Assembly: GCF_016808335.1 (NCBI RefSeq)
Contig: NC_053137.1
Location: forward strand, 5,159,904 to 5,223,903
Length of the DNA: 64,000 bases
Reading direction: 5' to 3'
Origin: Panicum virgatum
Taxonomy: Eukaryota; Streptophyta; Magnoliopsida; Poales; Poaceae
The notes under the pieces were generated by a model that worked only from the letters and a program-made list of their open reading frames with translations, was not told where the DNA came from and searched no databases. Below are positions 1 through 13,100 of this stretch, one piece after another (within the stretch, counting starts at the first letter, position 1; every line of letters starts with the position of its first letter). The position numbers were made by a program, and so were the translations under genes.

Positions 1-62
1 AGGCTGGGCACCGGCCACCCAAGGCCCAACAAGGCCTGCTAATCATAACCCTAATTGCCTTG

Positions 63-1725
63 CTAACGCGCCCCCGCAGTCTGATCGTTGAAGCCTCGAA
101 CGTTTAGACTGGACCTGAACTCTTGAAACAAAGAAGTAGGTAACCCCTTGGTGAAAATGTCGGCGTACTGGGCAGACGTCGGGACATGCATGACACGGAC
201 ATCACCAATAGCAACACGCTCCCGAATGAAGTGGAGATCGATCTCGATGTGCTTGGTGCGTTGATGCTGGACGGGGTTGGAGGACATGTAGACGGCGTTG
301 ATATTATCACAATATACCAGCGAGGCTCGGCGGGATGGCACATGCAGCTCCAGCAGAAGTTGGCGTAGCCAGGTGGCCTCGGCCACACCATTGGCCACAG
401 CACGATACTTAGCATCTGCACTAGAACGATAGACTGTGTTCTGCCGCTTGGAAGACCAAGAGACCAGGTTGTCGCCGAGGAAGACCGCATAGCCGGAGGT
501 GGAACGCCTGGTGTCGGGGCATCCAGCCCAATCAGCGTCGGAGTACACCGTCAAGTCAGAGCTCCGCGACGGCTGAAGAAGAAGACCCATATGCAGTGTG
601 CCACGCACATAGCGCAGAATGTGCTTGAGGGCGGCAAGATGCGGCTCCCGAAGATCATGCATGAAGAGGCAGACCTGCTGAATGGCATATGAGATATCCG
701 GACGGGTGAAGGTCAGCCACTGAAGAGCTCCTGCAAGGCTGCGATAATCCGAAGGACTCTGGACGAGCGGCACATCTGCTGGTAACTTCGGATTGATGTC
801 AACAGCCATACCTGCGCGCTCCAGGAGTTCCACCATATACTGACGCTGGGAGAGGAACAGGTCAGTGCCACGGTGCTGCACGTGCATCCCCAGGAAGTGA
901 TGGAGCTCACCAAGATCCTTCATAGCGAACTCAGACTGCAGCGAAGTGATGGTACGCTGAAGGAGTCCGATAGAAGAGGCTGTGAGCACGATGTCGACGA
1001 CATCAAGCAGCAAGTAGATCATATCATCGCCGCGACGGAAGACGAACAGAGAGGTGTCTGACTTGGCCTCCATGAATCCCAGGGGCAGGAGGTATGCAGC
1101 AAATCGACTGTACCAGGCACGGGGCGTCGGGCGCGGGAAGGTTGACGAGGACGTGACTCTCCAGCGAGTACTAGCCGATGACGAGGAGGATCTGATCGCG
1201 CCACCGGGTGTAGTTCCCGGCGTTGATGTCGAGGAGGACGTGGACGAGGCTCCGGATGTTCTGCACGCTGATGGCCTGAGCGTGCAGATTGACGAGTGCA
1301 GCAGCTTCATGGGCCAGGACGGCGTGATGAAGGGCGCTCCCGTCGGAGGCAGCGTCCTCCCCCTTCTCCTCCTGGCGGTCGGCGTCGGGGGCGCCCGCGG
1401 CGGCGATGGCCCAGTCCTTGGCCACCCGGGCGAGGGTGTCGCGCTCTAGCGCGGCGGCCTCCTCCTCTGCGGCTTCAGCCCTGGCGAGGGCAGCCTCGCG
1501 CTGTGCCTGAAGGGCCTTGGCGTGCTCCTCATCCGTGGCACCGTCGGCCGGAGCCTTGGGAGCAGGGTTATTAAAACGATAAAACAACGAAACGAATAGA
1601 GGGTAGATTTTAACGAAACGATGGACGTTTTATCGTTTAAACGGACGTTTTAATGTTTAAACGTCGATTTCACAAGAACGTTTTCTAATAACCAGGTTTG
1701 GGAGAGGGTGATGGGTGCCGGTCAT
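63..1725 (-). pseudogene. Deleted and interrupted gag-pol of Copia A
   Basis: The gag ATG is at 1725. About ten codons later the frame is broken by a small MITE (1563-1696). The remaining gag contains an Ala/Glu-rich region and the motif [14 protein letters not shown]. It is fused by an internal deletion to the RT C-terminal part (RAWYSRF, then YLLLDVVDIV in place of the usual [10 protein letters not shown]) and to RNase H ([14 protein letters not shown] and ADIFTKGLP). The catalytic YVDD is altered to DVVD and most pol domains are absent, so no functional product is expected. Confidence 0.85.
1563..1696. mobile_element. Small hAT-like MITE inside Copia A gag
   Basis: A 134-bp AT-rich segment has imperfect inverted ends (GGTTATTA at the left, TAATAACC at the right) and internal repeats of a CGTTTTAACG type. 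The flanks CTTGGGAG and TTTGGGAG match in 7 of 8 positions, as expected for a hAT 8-bp target duplication. It interrupts the gag frame just after the start. The superfamily assignment rests only on the ends and the duplication length. Confidence 0.5.
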
Positions 1726-1832
1726 GGTGACCCTCGGGGGGGGGGGGGGGGGGAGGGGCGCGCAGCGCAGCCAGGGAGCGGCGCGCTATGGCAGCGGAAG
1801 GAGCAGGGAGAAAACCCTAACTCGTGATACCA

Positions 1833-2065
1833 TGTAAGCAATGTAGATTGCAGGGAATGATTGGATTGATTGATAGAGGTGCACAATGAGTGTACATATA
1901 TAGGCAGGGAACCCTAGATGGTTTATAGAAACACCACCATCAAGGGACCTTGCCGCCATCTACCAAACACAGGAGGGGGCGGCGCTCCCAGCCAGGGAGG
2001 CTGGGCGCCGGCCACCTAAGGCCCAACAAGACCTGCTAATCATAACCCTAATTGCCTTGCTAACA
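1833..2065 (-). repeat. 5' LTR of Copia A
   Basis: On the minus strand it starts TGTTAGCAAGG and ends CTTACA, immediately followed by the primer-binding site at 1825-1832. It matches the window's first 68 bases and both LTRs of Copia B. Confidence 0.88.
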
Positions 2066-2153
2066 GAACTTAATGCTTTGCTCCCAACATGGTGCAGTAA
2101 TTTTATCTTGAAACACTTCTATGAATATTGATTGATGATTTTGTCATTCACAG

Positions 2154-4139
2154 GATCTTATTTGGTCAACTGGTCTCCTAACCTGCAAACTGCAGTGTCC
2201 GATTTAGTATGTGAAAATCTGCCCCTTTTTTCAATTAGTTAAACATCTATACTATAACTGCGGATATTTAGTGTAGAATCAATCAATGGAAGTTTGATCA
2301 TGGCACACAGAAATGCTGCAAAACTTTAACACATCACAGATGGTTCTGCATGGTACTCAAGGTTTGATTCTGACATGAGATTCTAATCAGGAAGTAGAAT
2401 ACTCTGAAGAACCTGGATTTTTGTACTTTATCAAGTACCGTGTTGCTGGCGGTACCAGGTGCTTTCCACTGTACCATATATTGCATTGAGACATTTCATT
2501 ATCTGATTGTGAATGGACATTTCATTTTTCAGCTCATTTGTCACCAGATTCTTGTTTCCTTCATGTTATATTTAAATTTACATTTTCTGGAAAATGAATT
2601 GCATGATGTACAATTAACCTTTCATCTTGTAAATACAAGAAATCAAGCAACATAACTGAATCTGTATATCAATGAAAATTGCTTACAGATGTTTCATACA
2701 TATACTTATGATGCAGGGACGATTTTCTGACTATTGCGACCACAAGGCCTGAAACTTTATTTGGTGATGTTGCCGTCGCTGTTAACCCAGAGGTATGAGT
2801 TCTCCAGTTTTCCTGTCTTTTGTTACAACTTATGATGTAACCATGTCAATATTTATTTCTCAAACGGCTAGTTTGTAGAAATCCTTATTGTTAATACGTC
2901 AATTGACAATACAGGATAAACGTTATGCCCAATATGTCGGCAGATTGGCTATTGTACCCTTGACATGTGGGAGACATGTCCCGATTATTGCTGACCGGGT
3001 AAGTACGAAACTGAATAATCTTAGTATTCTATGTGTTCCTAGCAATTTCATAAAGGGCATTGCAACGTTAATGAAATCATAGCAACACAAAATGCCAAAA
3101 ACAACTCATTAGCATGGCTGTAGTGTTCTCTTATTCTATGTCATTATTGTCATTTGAAGTAAAAAATAAAATAAAATTAAAAACTGCACCCCGGGGGCGA
3201 CTCCCCTAGGTCTTTGTTCTAAGAAGGTGCCACACTTTGAACCCGGATTGGATGGGACTTGCTCTAAGCAAGAAAACTGCTACTGATGTTTTCTACTAAA
3301 CTGTTGGGCTAAGTTTCGACTTATGCCGATCATTACATCTCTAGCTTGGATGTAGTCTGTAACTCTACATGAAGTCTTTGCTTGATCTGCATGCTTTGTA
3401 TAGTTCATGCTTATATATCCCTCATCTATATTTGAGTTCTGGATGCTTGAGTCTGATGTTAGATTGAGAAATTCGTTCAATTAGATTTAGAGATATTTGA
3501 AAGAAGTGCTTAAGGGAGGTAGTGTGGCCTTTCTCAGGCTACAAGAGACAAATGGTTTCGTTAGAATTTAGAACTTCCCTTTTCTATCTTAGACAAGTTG
3601 CATGATTCCTGTTAATGATAACTATTGATTCTATGATTTACAGTATGTTGATCCAGAATTTGGAACTGGGGTGCTGAAGATTAGCCCTGGACATGATCAT
3701 AATGATTATCATATTGCTCGAAAGCTTGGGCTACCAATTCTCAATGTTATGAACAAAGATGGTACGCTAAATGATGTTGCTGGATTGTACAGGTATGTAT
3801 TTTCTTCTTTTCAAACTGTAGCGAACGGGTGCCTAGCCGGACTGGTTAGGTGGCCTCAGTAGCACTCCTTAGGTCCTGAGTTCGACTCCTGGTGGGAGCG
3901 AATTTTAGGCTGGGGTTAAAAGAATCCCCTCGCCTGTCGACACGGCAAAGCACATGGAAAATAGGTCCCGGCCCGCTCTCACACGGGTTACGGCGCCCCC
4001 GTGTGCAAGCAATGTATATTGCGGGGAATGAATGGATTGATTGATAGAGGTGCACAGGGTGTACATATATAGACGGGATACCCTAGATGGTTTATAGAAA
4101 CACCACCATCAGGAGGATCCCGCCGCCGTCTACCAACCG

Positions 4140-4178
<39 letters not shown>

Positions 4179-7100
4179 CCCAGCCAGGAAGGCTGGGCGC
4201 CGGCCACCCAAGGCCCAATGGGCCAACTACTCATAACTCTAATCGCCTTGCTAACACGCCCCCGCAGTCTGATCGTCGAAGCCTTGAACGTTCAGACTTG
4301 ACCTGAACTCCTGAAAGAGAGAAGTAGGCAACCCTTTGGTGAAGATGTCGGCGTACTGTGCAGACGTCGGGACGTGCATGACACGGGCATCACCAAGAGC
4401 AACGCGCTCCCGCACGAAGTGAAGATCGATCTCGATGTGCTTGGTGCGCTGATGCTGGACGGGGTTGGAGGACATGTAGACAACGCTGATATTATCACAA
4501 TATACCAGCGAGGCACGGTGTGAAGGCGCATGAAGCTCCAGCAGAAGTTGGCGCAACCAAGTGGCCTCGGCCACGGCACGGTACTTAGCCTCCGCACTGG
4601 AACGGGAGACTGTGTTCTGCCGCTTGGAGAACCAGGAGACTAGGTTGTCGCCGAGGAAGACCGCATAGCCGGAGGTAGAGCGCCTGGTGTCGGGGCAGCC
4701 AGCCCAATCAGCGTCAGAGTACACCATCAAGTCAGAACTCCGAGAAGGCCGAAGCAGAAGACCCATATGCAGCGTGCCACGGACATAGCGCAGAATGCGC
4801 TTGAGGGCAGCAAGATGCGGCTCCCGAGGATCATGCATGAAGAGACAGACCTGCTGAACAGCATATGCGAGATCCGGACGGGTGAAGGTTAGCCACTGAA
4901 GAGCTCCTGCGAGGCTGCGATAATCCGAAGGATTCTGGACGGGCGGCCCATCTGCTGGCAGCTTCGGATTAATGTCGACAGGAGTAGCACATGGCTTGCA
5001 CTTAGCCATGCCTGCGCGCTCCAGAAGGTCCACCATATATTGGCGCTGAGAGAGGAACAAGCCGGTGCCACGGCGCTGCACATGCATCCCTAAAAAGTGA
5101 TGGAGCTCACCGAGGTCCTTCATAGCGAACTCAGACTGCAGCGAAGTGATGGTGCGCTGAAGGAGTCCGACTGTTAGAAGCTCAATTCTAACTCTCATTG
5201 AGCTGAGAGGATGACAATGAACTTGGGGCAATTTTCTGGTTTTCTCATATTCACAAACTCAAAGCCATGCCAACCCAAGGGGCTGGGGATACATACTTAT
5301 AGGCAGCCAAGGCAGGCAGCCAAAGCTTGCTGCAGCAAAAGATGCTAAGATGCTAGTCAAAAGAACTAAAGCTAGATGCTGTCCTAGCAAACTGACTGTC
5401 CTAGCAAGATGCTGTCCTAGCAAACTGAAATATGCTAAAGGAATATATGCCCTGGTCCTTGCAAGGACTCTATGCCTTATCCATCCAGCACAAAGACTTA
5501 TCCATCATTCTCCCCCTAAGTCTTGTGCGTCGTCTTGTGGGAGGATTGGACCATCCCGATCCTGGAGCAGAGCTCAAGGAACTTGATCCTCCCAAGGGGC
5601 TTGGTGAGCAGGTCTGCAAGCTGGTCCTTGGTGTTGATGTAGCTTGCCTTGATGCTCCCGTCCTCCAAGCAGCCTCGGATGAAGTGGTACCTCACCCGGA
5701 TGTGCTTGCTCCGTTCATGGAAAACGGGGTTCTTCGCCAAGGCCAGGGCGGACTTGCTGTCCACCCTGAGCTCCACCGCTCCAATGTCTCTGCCGAGTAG
5801 ATCACCCAGCAGTCGAGCGAGCCAGAGTGCCTGAGTCGACGCAGTGGAGGCCGCTATGTACTCGGCCTCGCAGCTGGACAAGGCCACCACCTGCTGCTTG
5901 ACCGACTGCCAGCTAACGAGGCACTCGCCAAGGAAGAAGAGGATCCCGCTCGTACTCTTGCTGGTGTCGATGTCGCCGGCGTGGTCGCTGTCGCTGTACC
6001 CGACGAAGTGTGCCGCCCCAGGGCACCTCGGGTAGTGGAGACCGTGGTCGAGAGTCCCCGCAACATAGCGGATGATCCTCTTCACGGCCTGCTGGTGCTC
6101 CGTCGTCGGTCGCTGCATGAACCGACTGACGTAGCCGACGGAGAACGCCAAGTCCGGCCGTGTGTGGGCGAGGTAGCGGAGGCTCCCCACAAGACGCCGG
6201 TACTGAGTAGCGTCCACCTCCTCCGCCGTGCTGTCACGGCTCAGCTTCAGCCTCTCCTCCATCGGAGTGAGGGCTGGGTTGCAGTCGGTGAGCCCAGCGA
6301 GCTCGACGACGCGCTTGGCGTAGGCGGTCTGTCGAAGTGTGATCCCGGAGTCGTCCTGGTGCACCTCGATCCCCAGGTAGAAGGAGAGAGGCCCCAAGTC
6401 GCTCATCTGGAAGGTGGCCTTCATCTCCTCCTTGAACACTGCCACCTCCGCATCCTTGGTGCCGGTGATCACCAAGTCGTCGACGTAGACACCCACCAGC
6501 AGGGCATTGCCTCCTTTGCCCCGCCGGTAGATGGCCGCCTCGTGCGGGCTTTGCTCGAAGCCCATCCCCTTGAGCGTGGAGTCCAGCTTGGCGTTCCACG
6601 CCCTCGGGGCCTGCCGCAAGCCATAGAGGGCCTTGCGCAGACGTAGCACCTTACCCTCCTTGCCGGGGATCGCAAACCCCGGCGGCTGGTGCACGTAGAC
6701 CTCCTCCTTCAAGTCGCCGTTGAGAAACGCCGACTTGACGTCCATGTGATGGACACGCCAGCCCTCCTGGGCAGCTAGCGCAAGGAGGAGTCGCACGGAC
6801 TCCATCCGTGCCACGGGGGCGAAGGCATCGTCGAAGTCGACTCCCTCCTGCTGCACGAAACCTCGTGCCACCAGGCGAGCCTTGTGCTTGACGACGGTGC
6901 CGGCCTCATCCCTCTTCAGCTTGAACACCCACTTAAGGGTGATCGCGCGGTGACCGCGAGGGAGATCAGCAAGCTCCCAAGTGCGGTTCTTCTCAACCGC
7001 GTCCATCTCCGACTGCATCGCGGCACGCCAGGCCGCGTGTCCCTCGGCCTCTGCGAAAGACCGAGGTTCGCCATCGTCGCACGCGAGGTGCAACTGTGCC

Positions 7101-10100
7101 TCCAGGTCGTGAGGCACCAGGCCCGGCACCGGCTGGTCACCGAGAAGGTCCTCCATCGTACGGTACCGCAACGGCTCGCCGTCATGGTACGCGTCGACGC
7201 GCTCCTCGTCGTGAGAGAGCGGAGTAGCGAACTCCACCGGACTGTGCTCAGCACGAGCAGGTGTCGAAGTAGACGGGCCCGGAGGAGTAGCTATCGGTAC
7301 TGGAGTGCGCGGCGTCGCCGGCTGTGGTGGTGCAGCCGAGGAACTCGGCGCAGCCGGAGTCGTAGCGGAAGGGCGTGGTGCCGCCGGTGTGGCGGGCGCC
7401 GGAGTCGGTGGAGGCTCGGGGACCGGGGTAGGCACGCTCGGCGAAGAAGAGCTGCCTACTCCCCCAGCTCCCTCGAAGTGGACGTACTCGACGGTGAAGT
7501 CGTCGCATGTCGGAGCCGAGCCGTCGTCCACCGCCTTGTCCCACGCCCATCCTCGCCCTTCGTCGAACACAACGTCGCGCGCCGTGCGCACACGCTGTGT
7601 CTCCGGGTCGAGAATGCGGTAGGCCTTCGAACCCGCCGCGTAGCCGATGAACACTCCCGGAGTGCTCCTGTCGTCGAGCTTGCCGATATGGCCAAGCTCC
7701 TTGGCGAACGCGAGGCAGCCGAAGACCCGCAGGTGGGAGACCGCCGGCTTGCGCCCATGCCAAGCCTCATACGGCGTCATGCCGTCGAGTGCCTTGGTGG
7801 GCGAGCGGTTGAGGATGTAGACGGCCGTCACCACCGCCTCTCCCCAGAAGACAGCCGGCATCCCCCTCTGCTTGAGGAGGGCCCGGGCCATCCCCACAAC
7901 CGTCTGGTTGCGCCGCTCGACGACGCCGTTCTGCTGCGGGCTGTACGGCGCGGAGTAGTGGCGCTGGATGCCCTCATCCACGCAGTATGCCGCGAACTCG
8001 GCCGCCGTGAACTCGCCGCCGTTGTCGGTGCGCAGCACGCGCAACTTGCGGCCGCTCTCCGCCTCCGCAGCAGCCTGAGCACGCCTGATGGCGTCCGCAG
8101 CCTCTCCCTTGCTGCCGAGGATCATCACCCACATGAAGCGGGAGAGGTCGTCGACGAGCAGCAGGAAGTAGCGCCGTCCTCCTGGTGTGACCGGTGTCAC
8201 CGGGCCACACAAGTCCCCGTGTACGAGCTCGAGCCGCTCCTTGGCTCGAAAGCTCGCCTGCTGGGGGAAGGAGTGCCGCCTCTGCTTCGTCAGCACGCAG
8301 ACGTCGCAGAGCTGCTCCACGTGGTCGAGGCACGGGAGGCCTCGCACCATCTCCTTGGCGCCGAGCCGCTTCAGGGCCTCAAAGTGGAGGTGCCCAAAGC
8401 GCTCGTGCCACTGCCATGCCTCGTCGTCCCTGCGAGCTGCAAGACAAAGAGGCTGGGCCACCCCGACATGGAGGATGTAGAGGCGGTTCTTCCCTCGAAC
8501 CACCCTGGCGAGAAGCTGGCGACGGTGGTCCCAGATGCGGAGGACCCCGCTGTCGATCACCACACGGGAGCCGCTCTCATCGAGCTGCCCAAGGCTGATG
8601 ATGGAGTTCCGCAGCGCCGGGATGTAGTAGACTCCGGTGAGCATCCGGTGCTCTCCGGACTTGGCGGTGAAGATCACGGAGCCCACGCCCTTGATCTCCA
8701 CGGCGGAGGAGTCCCCGAACCTGACGGAGCCACCTACGTCGACGTCCAGGTCGGAGAAGAACTCCCGCCGCCCGGTCATGTGGTGCGTGGCGCCGGAGTC
8801 GAGGTACCAGCCATCGACCCTGTCGTCGTCGGAGCCGTTGCCGAGGAGAATTCGGGCACGCGGCTCGTCGAGGTGGAGTAGAGCGGTGACAGGCGGTGCC
8901 GTCGGGTGCGGCTCCATGTCCCCGTGGAGTAGGAACAGAGCCGGCTCGTCATCCGGCTGGGCCTCCGCGACGTGGGCTTGGCCCCCACGCCTCCGCTGCG
9001 GGCAGTCCCTGGCCCAGTGGCCGGGCCTGCCACAGTTGTGGCAGGCGTCGTCTCGTGCCGCCTTGGGCCTGTCAGCGGCGCCGCCCTGAGCATCTCCGCG
9101 GGCGCCACCCTCGGCGCGCCCTCGTGCCCCGGCTTGGGCACCTCCGCGCCCCTTTCGCGGCTTGCCGCGCTTGCGGCCACCTGTCGAGGAAGAGGGCTCC
9201 CCCCTCCTCCTGTCACCGCGCCGAGCCTCCCACTGCTCCTGAGTGAGGTGGAGCTTCCCACCGATGGAGATGCCTCCCGAGGGAGGCTGTGGCTCGTCGC
9301 TGTCGACGACCTTGAGGCGACCTATCGCCTCCTCGATCGTCATGGTGGAGAGGTCCAGCAGAGACTCGATCGAGCGAGCGGTCTGTCTGTACCTCTCGGG
9401 GACGCAGCGGAAGAGCTTCTCGACGGCCCTCTCCTCGTCGTAGGTGTCGTCGCCGAACTGCACCACCTTCTGCAGCAGAGTGTTGAGACGGAGGGCGAAG
9501 TCATCAACATCCTCACCTGGCTTGAAGGCCAGGTTCTCCCACTCCTTGCGAAGTGCCTGGAGAGTGGTCTTGCGGGCGCGGTCGCTGCCGATACGTGCCG
9601 CCGCGATGGAGTCCCAGGCCTCCTTGGCAGTTCGCTTCTTGGAAAGCGTGAACTGCATCTCGGACGGGGCTGCTGCGATGAGAGCATCTAGCGCCCGTCG
9701 ATCCTCATTGTAGCCGACGTCGCCGTGTACCGGACTGCCTCCCACATGTGCCGCACCTGGAGCTTCACCTCCATGACTGCGGCCCCTCGACGTAGTTGGT
9801 CTTGGTGGGGTGGGCCACCCCCGCCGGGACCGACGTCCCTGACCACCGCCTGGAGGCCGTGGTAGCCGGGGGCGCCGCCCGCGCACACCCCAACCAGGAG
9901 CGCCGCCACCGCCCTGCGCGCCGCCGCCAGTGGCGCCGCCTCCGCCCTGCGCGCCGCCGCCAGGGGAGCGGCCTCCACCGCCGGGTGCGCGGCCGCATTG
10001 GACCGTCGCCGGGCCGGCACTGCCAGCGCAGCCGCCGTCCAGGCCACCGCCGGAGCGCGCGGGCCCCTGGACCGCCGCCGGGCGGCGGCCGCCGTCCAGG

Positions 10101-13100
10101 CCATCGCCGCGGGGTGGGCTTGCTGCCCACCGCGTGGTCCCGCTCCCGCGCTCTCTCCCTCTCCAACTCCTCAGGTCCTCGTCGGCGGTGGCGTCGCCGG
10201 CGATGGAGCCGCTGAGGCTGCCGCGCAAGGTCTCAACCTCGACCTCCGCCGCACGCGCCGCATCCTCCGCCTCCTCTGCTTCCACCTCCGCCCTGGCCGC
10301 TGCCAGCTCCGCTGCAGCTAGCCTGGCCGCCCTTGCCGCTGCTGCAGCGGCTTGAGCCGTCGCTCGCCTGCGCTCCTCTGCCGCGGCGAGCTCGGCGTCT
10401 CGCTGGCGCCGTGCGCTCGAGGCGACCGAGCGCTGAGACGGTGCGTCGGACATGGCGCGCCTCCAAGGGGCTGTTGCGTGGAGAGGGGGAAGGGAACGGG
10501 GAAGAAGCGGCTGGTGCAGTAGCTGCTGCTGCAGTTGCTGGAGCAGCTGCTGCTGCTGCTGTTGCTAGTGCTGCTGCTGCTGCTGGTGCAGTTGCTACTG
10601 CTGCTGCGCTAGCTGCTGCTGGTGGTGGTTGGGCTGCTACAGAGGCTTGGGAAGGGGAGGAGCAAGAGATATCCAACCTACAGGAAAGTACGGCTCTGAT
10701 ACCAGATGTTAGAAGCTCAATTCTAACTCTCATTGAGCTGAGAGGATGACAATGAACTTGGGGCAATTTTCTGGTTTTCTCATATTCACAAACTCAAAGC
10801 CATGCCAACCCAAGGGGCTGGGGATACATACTTATAGGCAGCCAAGGCAGGCAGCCAAAGCTTGCTGCAGCAAAAGATGCTAAGATGCTAGTCAAAAGAA
10901 CTAAAGCTAGATGCTGTCCTAGCAAACTGACTGTCCTAGCAAGATGCTGTCCTAGCAAACTGAAATATGCTAAAGGAATATATGCCCTGGTCCTTGCAAG
11001 GACTCTATGCCTTATCCATCCAGCACAAAGACTTATCCATCACCGACAGAAGAGGCCGTGAGCACAATGTCATCGACGTAGAGTAGCAGGTAGATCATAT
11101 GATCGCTGCGACGGAAGACGAACAGGGATGTGTCTGACTTGGCCTCCGTGAATCCCAGGGACACCAGGTACGCAACAAATCGACTATACCAGGCCCGAGG
11201 CGCCTGTTTAAGCCCATAGAGGGACTTGTTCAGGCGGCAGACGTGGTCAGGATGAGCCGTATCCTCGAAGCCAGCAGGCTGAGCACAGTAAACTGTCTCA
11301 GAGAGAGTCCCGTGCAGGAAGGCGTTCTTCACGTCCAGTTGATGAACAGGCCAGCCGCGAGAGAGTGCCAGAGAGAGCACGGTGCGAACTGTGGCCGGCT
11401 TGACCACTGGACTGAAGGTCTCGTCGAAGTCCACGCCTGGGCGCTGGGTGAAGCCGCGGAGGACCTAGCGCGCCCTGTACCGCTCCAGGGTTCCATCAGC
11501 ATGGAACTTGTGCTTGAAGATCCATTTGCCGGTGACGATGTTGGCGCGAGGCGGGCGAGAACAAGATCCCAAGTCTTGTTTGCCAGCAAAGCATCGTGCT
11601 CGGCTTCCATAGCAGCCCGCCAATTGGGATCGGCGAGGGCGCTGCGGAAGGTCTTCGGGATCGGCGACAGTGAAGCGGCGTGGTGGAGCGCCGGTTGGCG
11701 GAAGCCGGACTTCGCCCTGGTGGTCATGCCGTGCTGGTTCACCACGGGGGGAACGGGCACGGCTCCCTTGGGCAAGGGAGGAGGACCAGCAGAGGGCTGC
11801 TGTTGCCGAACGTAGACGTGCTGGAAGGCGGAGAGTGGTCGGTGAAGAGCAGCCGGGCCAGTAGGCTGTGGCTGTTGGCCGGGGGACGGAGCGGCCGTCC
11901 GGGGCTGACTGGACGGCGAAGGGGCCGGCGGTGAGCCAGCCAGAGCAACGGGCGACGGAGGAGGATGGCTGGGGCCGGCAGCTGGCGCCGGTGTTCCCAC
12001 CGGTCGGGGTGGGAAGCCAGGAGGCGGCCCGGCCCGTCGAGGGAGAGCCGGGGCGCCTGCTGGTGATGCCGTCAGGACGCCGGGGGCCGCGCATGGCAGC
12101 GCGGGGACACCGGAGGCCGCGTGTGGCAACGCGGCTGCGCCACGGGCCGCGTGTGGCAACAAGGTGGCACCGAGGGGAGATCTTGTAGAGGAAACAAGAG
12201 GTGACGGTCCAATGGGGCCCGGCACGTTAGTAGTAAAATCATCCAGGAACTCGAAGTCTGCCTCGCTGAGAGGTCGGGATGGCTCAGCAAAGGGAAACGA
12301 GGCCTCGTCAAAGGACACATGACGAGAGATGATGACCCAATTCGTGGAGCGATCAAGGCAGCGGTATCCCTTGTGATGAGCAGAGTAGCCGAGAAAGACA
12401 GAGTGTGGAGCGCGGTGCAAGCTTATGCGCGGCTGTGGCAGCGAGGTTCGGGTAGCATGCACAACCAAAGACCCGAAGGTGGTCGTATGTAGGCAGGACC
12501 CCGTGAAGGGCGAAGTGCGGTGTAACGAACCCTAGGGCTTTGGTCGGGAGGATGTTGAGCAGATACGTGGCCACGCCAAGAGCCTCAACCCAGTAAGATG
12601 GCGGCATGCTAGCTTGAAACAAGAGTGAGCGGATAATATCGTTAGTAGAACGAATGATGCGCTCAGCTTTACCATTCTGGGAGGAAGTGTAGGGGCACGA
12701 CATCCGAAGATGGGCGCCATGGGTTAGGAAGAACGTGCGGGCGCTGGAGTTGTCGAACTCGCGGCCATTGTCGCACTGAACTGCCTTGATGGTGGCGCCG
12801 TACTGTGTGGTCACATGAGCAAAGAAGTTAGCCAAGGTACTGAACGTGTCAGACTTTAGGCGCAAGGGGAAAGTCCACAAGTAGTGCGAGCAATCGTCGA
12901 GAATGACTAAATAATATTTGTAACCTGAGACACTAGAAACTGGTGATGTCCAGAGGTCACAATGAATAAGGTCGAATTGATTTGTCGCACGCGAAGTGGA
13001 TGAAGTGAACGGTAACCGAACATGGCGACCAAGCTGACACGCATGACATAAAAATGTGCTAAGTTCTTTATTACATGAAGGTATGACAGAAGATAACTTG

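Larger units (their letters stand above)
1..2065 (-). mobile_element. Copia A: internally deleted LTR retrotransposon, left end cut by the window
   Basis: The element reads on the minus strand. Its 5' LTR is at 1833-2065, a primer-binding site TGGTATCA (initiator-Met tRNA type) at 1825-1832, a gag fragment, then reverse transcriptase and RNase H, and the end of the 3' LTR at 1-68. The gag frame joins the RT motif RAWYSRF near 1115-1130, so the zinc knuckle, protease, integrase and first half of RT are missing. It is the same family as Copia B, by LTR and protein similarity. It lies in an intron of the valyl-tRNA synthetase gene, antisense to it. The target duplication cannot be tested because the left flank is outside the window. 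Confidence 0.88.
5172..11042 (-). mobile_element. Copia C: intact, apparently young LTR retrotransposon
   Basis: 5871 bp, minus strand. LTRs 10707-11042 (5') and 5172-5507 (3') appear identical over all 336 bases. The target duplication CCGAC is perfect (5167-5171 and 11043-11047). The primer-binding site (10692-10704), polypurine tract (5508-5518) and an uninterrupted gag-pol frame (5516-10453) are all present. It is inserted in Copia B's RT just after the YVDD motif. Everything needed for autonomous movement is visible; actual activity is inference. Confidence 0.95.

Noticed and set aside
3833..3890. Possible tRNA gene
   Set aside because: A and B boxes are present but the sequence does not fold into a tRNA cloverleaf and is part of a SINE with a 13-bp target duplication and a T-rich tail.
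6884..8881. 665-codon plus-strand open frame
   Set aside because: It lies wholly antisense to the intact Copia C gag-pol and has an Arg/Val/Leu-rich composition typical of a shadow frame in G+C-rich coding DNA; no domain is visible.
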